DNA from: Lineus longissimus
Lineage: Eukaryota; Nemertea; Pilidiophora; Heteronemertea; Lineidae
Length of the DNA stretch: 64,000 nt
Reading direction: 5' to 3'
Assembly (NCBI RefSeq): GCF_910592395.1
Contig: NC_088321.1
Location: 744,001 to 808,000 of the forward strand
Shown: in pieces, positions 33,820 to 44,700 of the stretch
Layout: each line of letters starts with the position of its first letter
Position numbering within the stretch: the stretch's first letter is position 1
Notes under the pieces: generated by a model
Told to the model about the DNA's origin: nothing
Seen by the model: the letters and a program-made list of their open reading frames with translations, nothing else
Databases searched by the model: none
Made by a program: the position numbers and the translations under genes

Positions 33820-35342
33820 CATCGGCGCTTTTGGTCCAGAAAGATGGAAGAAAACTCGGTGATGTTCGGTACTAGTGGATGGTACTGTATCTAAAAACAT
33901 TTAGGGGTTTCAAGGAGCAACGTAAAGGCGCTCACTTGAACTCGACGTGAGGGAACCAAGCCGTGACCCGGCTTGGAGTCGAATACACGACCTCTTGATC
34001 ATGAGGCCGACTCTCTTCTACTGCGCTACGTTATGACGTAACAGAGGGCCATGGCGAACATGAGGCGAAGGGGGAAGAAGCTTACTCCAAATCTGCACGT
34101 GTAGTGCGACTCGGATATCATCATCGCATGGCCAATATTTCGTTTTGGCTCTCGAGGTTATTCTTTCGAACAGATTCGTTAAGCATGTTAAGCGGCGGAG
34201 ACTTAATTTCGGAAACCTGAAGACACTTTCCATGATGAGAGAGGGAATTGTGCGTACTAATTGTAGCAATGTTTTCGGTTTTTAGAGCATATTTGATGGA
34301 TCAGTGCCCTTTGGGTACGATCAAAACCACACAAGTGGGATTTCTGAGTGATTAGACAACGCCAACATTGTCTTTGGCTCCTTGGAAACCCCCGAGGCTG
34401 CAGGTGGCGGGCTTTCCAAAGCTAAACGACCATCGATGATCTATCCGTCTGAATAAGGCAAAGGAGTTCGTGTGATGATGACAAGCCATCATTATGAATA
34501 TCATTATGAATGGTCAACGAAATGACTGTGCCAGGTTGAATAGGCATATGACGTATCGCATCATTACTATTTGTTCGTAAGTCAAAAGTCATGCTGGAAG
34601 CGCTTGGGATAATATTTTCATAAGCCGTACTGAGCCACTAATTGATATGTGACTAGTATTAGATAAACATGGCACGGGGATTCGCAGATAAACAAGTTTT
34701 TATGCGATACATTACACCACGCTTCATCATATCAAACTAGCCTGCATTCTCCAACAAGCAGACGGAATGTTATTCTCTCTGCCAACACAGACTTCCATTA
34801 CTGCGCGAGGTCCCGGATGCGAAACAAGCTCGTGATGATACATGTGTCAAAATCAATAGATCAATTAGCATTTGAACATTCCCCACAGAACCCATAGAAA
34901 ACCACTATACTCTGGACATGAAAGAGTGATATCGGGTGTTTTTTTCAGTTTGTGTTCATCAGTTCATTCAGGGCTGATTGCAATCTCCCAGTGAGCGGAC
35001 TGGCTGCCATTTACTGCCTCTTAAACCAGAAGACACCAAACCGGAAGAGGCGAAATGAACGCTGGTAAACGGTCCTAGTAGCACTAAGCAACCATTGGCG
35101 AGGCTTGGAGATTGGGCTGAGCGATCGCCAAGATTCGGTATCTTCACTCGCCTGTGACATATTGCACGAATCGTGCAGTTGGTGAAACAAGATGGCGGCC
35201 CGTTGTTGACAGAAGCATAACGACGTAAATACGCAACTGCGCAGGAGTCCTCGCCTGCTGCATTCGACAGCGAGACGCAAATATATTCGCTTCTGAAAAC
35301 GATCTCTCTTCACTGGACCATCACGTTTTCGAGCCCAACATT
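33820..35342. other. Intergenic spacer with tRNA-like remnant
   Basis: Between the PAN gene and the FN3 gene. Apart from the tRNA-Met-like remnant near 33960-34035, no gene is seen. Confidence 0.35.
33960..34035 (-). pseudogene. tRNA-Met-like pseudogene or SINE head
   Basis: The minus strand reads GTAGCGCAGTAG, then GGCCTCATGATC with a CAT anticodon context, then GTCGTGTATTCGACTCC. The A-box, anticodon loop and B-box order resembles tRNA-Met, but the D-arm and acceptor stem do not pair well. Most likely a tRNA-derived repeat. Confidence 0.5.
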
Positions 35343-38300
35343 ATGGAACCTTTCAGCGCGGCTTTAGTTGCAGCTGCTGTTCTTTTTGGGTCACTTTCGG
35401 GTAAGTTTGGAAGTTTTTGCAAGCCCCCTCCCGAAACTCTAAGGCCAACGCCTATCCCACAGCTAAAACGTCATCAAACAATGTGACGCCACTGAACTTA
35501 GACAGGGCGTTTCTAATAGCTTTGAATATGCCATGTCTATGTTTCAAGTTGGAAAGGGTGCCAGAATTTCGAAAGGTAACGTTGCGCGATATTGTATCGC
35601 CACGTCGAGAGTAAATGGCGATACAACGCTGAAAGTGACGTTACTAGCGTTCCATTTGCTATCGATCATTTGCTATCCTATGATAAAAAGAAGATACCGA
35701 TAGTAATATAAACTGTAGTAATATATGAACTGTATATGCTGCAGCTGCAGAAGTCGAGAGACATCCTGCAACTGCAATCAGTCTTTCGCCTTAGTCATCA
35801 GACAGGACCTACACTTCTCATGAGCAGGTTGATGGAGGTAACGGAGTCGTCTCACAGTACGGAGGGGCCCAGCCTGGTAGCGTTCATGGAGCTCCCATCA
35901 ATGAATCGTCCATGGGCAATCATAGAATCTGTGATGGGATCTGCAAAACCTAGTTTGTGATAATCATCATTGATCAATCCCTGAGACCATCAATGATGCA
36001 TGCATGGACACTTTTTCCCGTGTAGTTAGGAACACCAGTAGGCTTTCGGTAAGTTCCTCTCTACAACCTCGTCTGAAGAACGCCATCGGGTCGTATTGAA
36101 CCCTTCTCTTCTTTCAGGTGTTCACTCCCAGATAAACATAACCGTAACAGAAGCCAGCGCGCAAGCTTCGTGGAAGACGGACCTTTCCGTGGAAAAATAC
36201 GCAATTACCGTCAATCCGTCAAAAGGCGTCAAAGTCTTACCATCCGTCCTTTACAAGCCTTTCGCTAAGTCCCTTGTTAGTGTTAAGATCATAGGTCTCA
36301 AGAGTGGGTCACCCTACAACCTCATGCGGACAGAGTATGGAGTAAACGGGAAGGTCATCAATTCGTTCCAAGTTCCTTTCTATACTCGTAAGTTACGGCA
36401 CTTTTTAATCGAGCCAACTTCTTTCGAAGTCTGCGTAATGAAACAAGGCGCATCACCACGCAGCTTCTCATGGGCGCCATCTCACCTATATGTACCTCTG
36501 TTTGAAACCTGGCCAACATGAAATTGTAAGACTCATGTATAACCGTTTCTGTTCCACCGAATAAGGCAACAAGTTGTAGGATATTTCCTTTTCTAGGACC
36601 CAGAGGTGTGGACGCCCACGGAATAAATATCAGCAGAGTCACTGACGTCAGCGCAACAGTTAGTTGGGATCGACCTTCTGGAAACATGGAGTATAGCTGG
36701 TACGAAATCTCCGTCGACGATGGTGGTATAGCAATCCCGGATTCAATCAATGCAAGTCTGAACTTGTATCAGCGTAGAAGTCTTCTGTTGGGATTAGTTC
36801 CGCGCACGAGTTATACGGTGACCATAACGACAAAGGTCACGTCCACAACGCCCACGGCGCCCGCGAAGGCCGCGGTCGCGGCGACAACAGCAATACTCGG
36901 CAATACTCTACAATACTCGGCAATCATACTCTACGGAGCGCCCGCCACGCGAAAGTTCTCAACAAGCCGTACCGGGACAGTTACAAGTAAGTTGCGCACT
37001 TTTTCACGTCTCATTCGCAGCTAAATAAAAATGCCCATCATTGTCGTCGTCGTCGTCGTCAACCTCTCTATAAAGGACATTAGTTTGGTCCCAAACTGGT
37101 TGTTTCCTTAACCTCTCTAATCAGGACACCTCTCTATTAAAGACAGCATTTGTCAGTCCTAAGGTCATCCTTAACAAAGAGGTTCTACTGTACAGTCAGT
37201 TGGCCGCGCCCCCGTTCGCAGCGCCAAAAGAGCGTTTCTCTCTGCGTTGCGCTGCTACTGTCACCTATCGGTAAAAATTTGATACTAATTCGCGCCATAT
37301 TTGTGGCAGAGACTAAAACCTCTGTAGCATGCACGACTGTTCGGGGAGAGCGATTGATCAAAGATGGCGAAATTGTTAGTTATTGAAAGAAAAAATTGGT
37401 GTTTATTTCATCAAATTCCAAGCAAAATCAACCGAGTTTGATCAATTTTTCGAAATATGATATTTTCGCAATCTTCGCTGAACATACCTCACTCAAAGAT
37501 ATTTTCCAGCTTTGCGGCGATATTTGGTAAATTGATTTTTTGCGAAGTGGTTGACCAATCCTAAATGAATTCATATCTTTTAAAACATTTGAGCACCCGG
37601 TTTCCTAAATATTTCTTTTTTGGCACTTAATTTGGTGATTTTTCGAAGAAATCTCATTAATATTTATGACGTTTTGGATCACGTGATGTTAATCAAGCCG
37701 TTTTTCGCGGCAATTGCGTGCACGACGCGATATTGTAAAAATATTTTAATGCACAGCGTGTCTCAAAAAAATTGTGGTTAAAAGTGAGAATGGCATGATG
37801 GTAGCCTGTTTGAGTTCTGTTGATGAATATGCTTAGTCTGACTATAATTTCTACAACTTGTGGCCAAATGACCAGATGATTTTGAGCCTTTTGATAAAGC
37901 TACTGGTAGAATAGTCGTCAGAAATGTCAGAGCGACAGTGAGTGACTGAGTGAGTGTTATGTTATTGTTATGTTATGAGACTGGAGGTATGTCATGTGTT
38001 CCACCATATCGTCATTGATATTGACCAGGAATACTATCGATTTGTGTGGATGTGCTCAAACAGTAAAGCATGAGCCATGATGCTTCACTTCCGAAAAGAT
38101 CCAGGTGACTGAGATGTCTACTACTACTGTTGGGCAATCCGGCTGATTCTTCAGAAATTTCTCTGTATATCCTCTGTGAAAATAAACTTTCTCATAATGA
38201 TATATCTTTTGTTTGTTTGGTAATTTTAGTTGCCTATGTTAAGGCACTTTTTTTGCCAGATTTGCCTGTAAAAGGCTGCCATAGTTCAGGAAAAGAAATC

Positions 38301-39914
38301 ATATACACATTACAATGTGGATCTTCACGGTCCAAAACACCAGGGCCTACTAGGTGACATGGCTCAATAATAGGGATTGTCTGGTAATTTTGGACGACCT
38401 TTGGATGGATAGTTTATTTTCCCTGACCCTGGCCAGGGTCTGAACGGGCTTCCAAGCCATCAATGATGCTTATAAAGCCGTGAATAGCCTCATCAGTACC
38501 CCCACAAGAGTTATTTTGTGCCAGACATCGCGCACAGAACTTGCCATCATCTCATTTTTAGAGTTGCTGTATCAGTAAAAGATAATACCAAAAAGCTGAT
38601 AAAGTATGTAATTTGAGCAGCATGACCAATGCCAGTGTTAAAGGTGTATACTTAACCTATATCTTCCTGCAAGATTGTGATTGGTTTAACTTGAAGTTTG
38701 TCATCAATTTGACTGTTGTAATTGTACATCCAGGCTGTTGTCATTCAGGAAAAATCTGCTTTATCTTTCAGCTAATACTTTCACTTCTCCAGTCAATCGG
38801 GTTTGATGAACATGTCAAGCTGTTGAATGGTGTAAACAATCATTAGCAAATAACATCACGAATGAAAATAAGTTTGATTCCTTCCACTTGAAAAGTTCAA
38901 CAGCACCACTTGCAAGAATTTGAATTTGGCATTGTGTTTTACACCCTTCAACAATTGACTGTCTGTTTGTTATTGGTATTCTTGTTTCAATGTTAGCGTT
39001 TCACTGTTAAAGAGTTTCAAGATGCAGAAGAGAGGATTAGTTATCTTTAATGTTAAGTTTCTTCTTTGCATCATTTTGTCATTAAATTTGGGCAATGGTG
39101 GTCTCATGAAAGGAGGGATGGGACGGCAGGATGGGCTATTGGACAAGTTTTCATAATCAGTATTCTAGAACACGTTTTGTAGCGATGGTGGCGATCCTAG
39201 TGTTCGGGCCTCTTCGGCTCAACTTCGGGTGTGGTCGGAACCTAAATCCGGCTGCAACATTTTCTGACAAAAATCAGAGGCAACTTAAACGTATTTTCTA
39301 GCCGTGCGGCAGAAATAATCATTTTTACTATCGTGTTATTCAGTCAAAGATACATATAACAATAAATATCAGTCATTACTTCTGAGCACGCGCGATGTTT
39401 TTGATGAGTTAGGTGCATTTATTCAACAAAATTACGTGAAAAAATTGCAAATTTTCGGGCGACGACCGCTGTTCAAAGTCACGTAAACAGCAAACCTCAG
39501 GACTTTTTACACTTTTTTGTTAATGAAACTACTAATTAATGTTTCATCTAGAATTATATGTTCCGTTTACATGTCATTCAGAAAGATTTTGGCAAGTTTA
39601 GGATCGATTTCCGACTTCATATTTTTCACGCCTAAATGTACGCGATAATGAGCTCGTAATGATATGCAGTGACGTCATAGCGCAGAGAGAATTACGCGGA
39701 AATGGGGCCGCGGCCAACTGACTGTGTACGTCCCTTTGCTTTAGCTGAAGCCACCCCGACTAAGGAGAGTGGAACAGGTGTCGGTGCGGCTGGCGCGGAA
39801 TGTTTATGCTCCAACACGCCAACGATCCTCTCAATAGCCTCCTTCACGATGTCCATACTCTTGTTGACCTACGTCATCATTCTCGCGATGCTCAGGACAT
39901 TCGCTGATAAACAG
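35343..39914 (+). CDS. Type I membrane protein with two FN3-like domains, 4 exons (3' end uncertain)
   Basis: Exons 35343-35400, 36118-36387, 36597-36986 and 39745-39914. The first encodes a signal peptide of about 19 residues. Exons 2 and 3 are both flanked by phase-1 introns, the classic arrangement for shuffled extracellular modules. Each has FN3 features: a B-strand Trp (ASWKTD, VSWDRP) and a GL-X3-(S/T)-X-Y tyrosine corner (GLKSGSPYNL, GLVPRTSYTV). Exon 3 ends in a Thr/Ala/Pro-rich stalk. Exon 4 gives a short stalk, then one membrane helix (about 26 hydrophobic residues) and a basic stop-transfer segment. The sum is 296 codons. Exon 4 ends at a GTAAAT donor in phase 0. A strong pyrimidine-rich acceptor at about 40122-40126 would add one residue then a stop; reading through the donor would add nine codons. 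Either way the cytoplasmic tail is very short. The ligand and role are unknown. Confidence 0.72.
35860..36010. repeat. Dispersed palindrome-rich repeat, copy 1
   Basis: In an intron of the FN3 gene. Phrases atcatagaatctgtgatggg, tttgtgataatcatca and catcaatgatgcatgcatgga recur inverted at 44974-45065, and in part at 43615-43690. Each copy carries atagattctat-like palindromes. Confidence 0.6.
37053..37195. mobile_element. CAGTAGAA-type MITE-like remnant, copy 2
   Basis: Shares ggacattagtttggtcccaa, ggttgtttcc and tctaatcaggacac with copies at 10-157 and 59399-59525, and ends aagaggttctactgta. It lies in the last intron of the FN3 gene. Confidence 0.6.
37196..39744. other. Large intron of the FN3 gene, no exon seen
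   Basis: Mostly A/T-rich sequence with short open frames in all frames. I found no further phase-1 module exon here. Confidence 0.4.
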
Positions 39915-40126
39915 GTAAATGGTGTAAACCGGTAAATTTTCACGCTTTAGCCTTCTTATGTCCATAATATCCCAGAAAGTATTTTTGGCCTTACGAAGGG
40001 ACAATTAGAACTTTAACAGCCGTTTTATCAAATTAATAGGCGTGACGTCATGCGATCGTGGAAAGTTATTGTCCCTGCACATACAAACCTGAGTTTTTTT
40101 AGTTTTTCTTCATTCCGATTTCAGCC

Positions 40127-40920
40127 ATAGGGAAGCATTTGAAACGCATGTCATGGTAGAAGGATGGGACTCGCACACATTAAAGGATCAACCGAGTAAT
40201 TAGCGACATCATTGCCAAACCTTTGGCCTGAGTCGCCTCAGCACAGGGTTGTGTCGCAGTCAAAATTGCACTATTTCCTTTCATTCCACACTCCGTGCAA
40301 AGAACCTCGGCCATCGTTTGTTTTGTGTTGGAGTTTGGCTCAAACCCATTCTCCAAGCAGACATAACATTCAAACATTACTGTCTCTGCCAGTATTAGCA
40401 GCCATGTTGTATAAGTCACTGTAAATAATGCATTGCAATCGCGCAGTGTAATCGAACTGAAAATGGCCGCGGCCACAGATACGTACGCACTTCGAAGTGT
40501 ATTATTTGATTCCAAGTACAACACTAAGTCTCGGTTCCAGAAATATTATTTATTTGACAAATATTACGTTCACATTCCATTTCAATATACATTTTATGAC
40601 ATACTGTATATGGTCATTTGTGATCACACTAAATCATGGTCAAAAACACATTTTTTGTGACGCTGGGATCACATGCCCCCTCCCTGCCCCCCCCCCCCCC
40701 CCCGCTAGCTACGCTCATGATTATCGTCTGTCTCACCATTTGCATTTGCCCCCTGCCCCTCCCCGCTACTACGCCCATGACTTTCGTCTGCCTTGAGGGA
40801 GAGGGGCCAAGGGAGAGACGAACTTAACATGCTCCCTTGGTGACTAACTTGTTTTGGACAAACCACCGGATGCTGATGGTTATGCTTCATCAGAACAACA
40901 TCGTCACAGCGAACCAGCGC
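40127..40920. other. Spacer with poly-C tract
   Basis: Between the FN3 gene and the tail of the glutamate receptor gene. A C homopolymer at 40687-40703 lies within a C/T-rich block repeated once (cccctgcccc-cgct-acgc-catga at about 40676-40715 and 40750-40785). The frame at 40854-41078 has no acceptor that fits the FN3 gene. Confidence 0.4.
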
Positions 40921-40929
40921 GTTATATAG

Positions 40930-41225
40930 ATTTACAAAAGTTGAGATTTACAAGAATAGCAGAGATGAAGAAGAGATTTGCACGAGTAGCTTGGCAATGT
41001 CGATGCTTTTGTAAAGTTCAAAAACTATTTTTGGAGTTGCAGATATGTGCAAGAGCTGTACAAGAGTTGTCGAGGTAAACAAGAGTTGCAAATTTACAAG
41101 AGTAGCAGTAGATATCAACAAGATATTTACAAGAATTGCCGAGATATACAGGAAATTTACAAAAGTAACAGAGATGTATATTTGAGACATACAAGTGTTG
41201 CAGATTTACAAGAGTTGCAGTTTGC
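40930..41225. repeat. Degenerate tandem repeat of about 18-30 bp
   Basis: Many imperfect copies of agatttacaagagttgca (for example 41089-41106 and 41207-41219 region). Open frames on both strands here come from the repeat and are not genes. Confidence 0.7.
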
Positions 41226-41226
41226 A

Positions 41227-41293
41227 TAGATTTACAAGAGTTGCAGTTTACATTACAGTTCACATTATGTAAACTGCAACTCTTGTAAATCTA
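41227..41293. repeat. Perfect 27-bp inverted repeat with 13-base spacer
   Basis: Arms 41227-41253 and 41267-41293 are exact reverse complements; the loop is 41254-41266. The arms contain the unit of the neighbouring tandem repeat (gatttacaagagttgcag), so the array has an inverted copy at its end. It would form a stable hairpin in DNA or RNA. Confidence 0.92.
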
Positions 41294-41386
41294 CAACACT
41301 GGTATACAAAAGATATACATGCACAAGACATGCAAATTGAAAAAATATAATCTTCAAAGCCAGAATAATTGTTGATACAATATTCA

Positions 41387-41787
41387 CTACACGTATAAAA
41401 CCTCTCCCAGTTCATCAACGCTACTGCCATCTAATCTGTCCATACTTGGCGCCGATCGAAACACACTGATATTATTACGATTTCGCCGGCCAAATGTGAC
41501 GTCATCCGTTTTACTCGGGTAACACGCAGCGTCATCATTCTTACCCGGGTCAAGAGTTTCATTAGAAATATCCGTTTGCCAACCCACTCCTTCACCGGCA
41601 GGGATGTTCAGAGAATATACACTGCCCGTCGGCGTATTACCGCCATTCGGAAGTGACGTCACATCCGCCAGTATTAGATCATTGTTGGCATTAGCACAGC
41701 TGTGTTCTGACAAGCAGACGTCTTTAGAAAGAGTATTGTGTCGGCATTCTTGCTGCCTATGCCACCACCAGTCATTTCAAGGTCACC
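41387..41787 (-). other. Open frame after receptor tail, possible alternative C terminus
   Basis: An open frame of about 133 codons downstream of the glutamate receptor tail, in another frame. It is hydrophilic, rich in Asp, Asn and Ser, and ends Leu-Tyr-Val, which would suit a class II PDZ ligand. I found no clear splice join to it. It may be an alternative last exon, a frame-shifted old tail, or chance. Confidence 0.3.
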
Positions 41788-44700
41788 AAGGTCACTAGCG
41801 TCACAAACTCCACTCACTGCACCAGAGTTTACGCCCTCTATCATTTCATCTCTGATGTCAATAGCACAGTTTCTGCCAATTTCGACGTCTACGTCATCAT
41901 AAACATTCTCAATATTAGCATACGTAACCACATCGTTTGTGTCGTCTGCTCGATTATTATCACAGTTAGTGTCGATGTCAACAGAATACTCTCGATTATT
42001 TACACAGTTTTTGCTGACATCACTCGCAGATATTTTGCTTATATCACTAACAACACCATTTCTATTTTGGCTCGCACAGCCTTCAGTGACATCAGCGCTG
42101 TTTTCAGTGACGTTTTGCACACAATTGTGCCTCATGTCTCGAAAAGGAGCTTCGACCGTCGAAGCTGGGACCTGATTTGGTCATCTTGGAACTCCCGCCT
42201 GAAATGGGACCGCCATCTGGCGTTGGAAAGGTGAAGGTCGGTGCTCTTCAGTCGGCTTGCGTAACCACTTCACCTTAAACCAATTTTCCAGGATGTCGCA
42301 TTTGAGGCGCTGCAGTCGTCGCTTGAAGGATGATTCGAAGTTTGGTGGTTTCTGGAGAGAACATATTTAGCTAGTTTAACAAGTGAGCGCTAGGGGGCCT
42401 GATCGAAACCAGGCTCTCTTCTCATAGACGGCCTCTCAAATGATCAACCATTTGTCAAATGTGAGAAGCTTTCAAGCTTTATATAAGCATTAAATATTTC
42501 AACGGCGACATGCATTTCATCGTGACTTATTAGAACTTTCTGGCCGGATGCACTAATCTGAAATGGGTTCAATAGTAGGTCAGCAAGAAGCTAGCCTCCA
42601 TATACTCACCTTTGAGTCATCAGGATTGACATCAACTGCGCATGCCCATATCCATTCAAATACCAACACCACCAGCGCCAGAATACACCCAGCGACCATA
42701 ATGTAAACTAATCCCATGAGGGATTGCATCGTAATCTGAACAGTATCGCCACCTATCGCTGAACTCGCGGAATTGGTTGTGCAATTTGCTTTCGATTTTA
42801 TCCATTTGTTTTCTAATTCGTCGAATTTTCCCTCCTCCCTGTATTGGAGAATTTTAATGCTGAGTTCTTCCGCATAGTGTGAGCCCTTCTGGACGGCGAG
42901 GCCGTATCCCACGTTTCCGAAACCACTTTGTAAGACTTTCAGTTGACAAAACTGTCCTGTAATAAAATGAAATGGTCCAGGGACCATGTGCTCACCTCGG
43001 GTAATGTAATGCATGTCATTTGCAGTGGATATGGGGAGAACAGTTTCTGGCTAGTTTCACCAGTTTTGATTCCAATGAATAATATTATTCTTCTCGGCTC
43101 AATGGCAAACAAGAAAATTACCGGTACCATCTAAGTAAGTTTTAAGGTCATTTTTGGATGGACTTTCAGGGCAAACACGAGCGACGCTAAGATGCTGAAA
43201 ATTTTGGAACCTAATGATAGATACATAATCTGATTGATGCTAAAGCGAAATATCGATATCAGTGCTAATTAACCATTTATTCTTCTAAATATCACGAAAT
43301 GATAACTTGATCATGTTATCAAAATATCAACATTTTTTGAAAATGTTCTTCATGACATGGAAGACAATGTCGGTCTGAGTACTGAACCAAGGTGAAAACA
43401 TCGAAGTCTAGTTGATTTAGAGGGAATATCGTTTTCGTGATATTTTGAAGAATCACTGCCAAACCAGCATTTCCCCAGAGGTGAGCTTAAAGAGAGTTAA
43501 TCAGCGTGCCGCGTCATATCACAGGAAAGTTTCCGTCAAGGATTCTACGGAATCCCACTTTGAGTTTGTAAAAATCTCTTGTAGTAAAAATGAGAGTTAA
43601 TTAACGTGCTGAGTCCGCAGGTCTGTCATAGATTCTATGACGGATTCCCATGCTAAAATCTATGACGATTATTCCAAACCACGGTGCAAAATAACGGAAT
43701 GAAAAATGAGTCATACCTTTCCAGAATTCTAACATTGGTCTGTCGAAGATGAAGGCGAACTTCCCGTCCTCTTTTACAGTGTATTCCACCGCCTCGCTTG
43801 CGCTCTTAAAGTAGTTCCCCCATGATTCCATTCGGTGACCCATTGTTCTGAAGAAATATGACAAATGATATAATCAATTATGGAATGACATATAGGAGGA
43901 AACCAACACCTTGAGGCACGAGGCTTTCTAATGCATTTAACGCTTCGCCAAACCTCACCGAAGGTATTTATCTGTAGGGCTCTCTCGTGGCTGCATCAAA
44001 GAAGATTTTCGGCTGTATGTAGTCTATTGTCTGATTCAAAGGTTGGTGACGAGGTTTTCTAATGCATTTTACGCAACACTAAACCTCACCCAAGGTGCTT
44101 ACTTGTATGGCTCTCTGCTCGCAGTATCAAAGAATGACTTCGGCTGTGTATTTTCAACAGTACTGTATCGCATTTCTCCCGACATGAAAAGGTCATCGAC
44201 GGAGTTTATTTTGTTGCTCGAGGTCTTGATGGTGAGAAAGGCGGCGAGGTTGGCGGTATACGTAGCCGTGATAATTAGGGTGCCGAACCACCAGGCGGCA
44301 GCAGCTATTCGACCTTGAAAAGTAAAAAAAGTGTAGTCAAATTAGGAAAACCTGTTTATTCACCGTTTAGTATCGACTAAACACCTCTCTCTCTACAAGA
44401 GAAAAGAGCCAAATGGTATGAGGCTAGAATTGCCCTCGAAATGCAGCGAATTGGTAGCATTTCATTCGTCTAAACGAATCCCTAAAAACAGCATCGGAGT
44501 TCCACGCACAGGCCGCGTCACACAGTGCCGGGGCCTCCGGCGGCGCAGGAGCTGCGCAGGAGCTGCGCAGTAGGCTAAACTGCGTTGGGTTGGAATGCCA
44601 CGAGGCTCTGACGAGAATGGTAGCTCATTTCGGTAGCCTCCGGGGACTACGAGTTCAGCTCCGCGTAGGTCTTGTCAAATATGTTCTAGTGTCTGATGAT

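Noticed and set aside
33960-34035. Functional tRNA-Met gene
   Set aside because: Box A, a CAT triplet and box B are present but the stems do not pair well and no terminator context is clear; treated as a pseudogene or SINE head.
40854-41078. Possible cytoplasmic exon of the FN3 receptor
   Set aside because: No in-phase acceptor exists after the upstream stop, and most of the frame lies in a degenerate tandem repeat.
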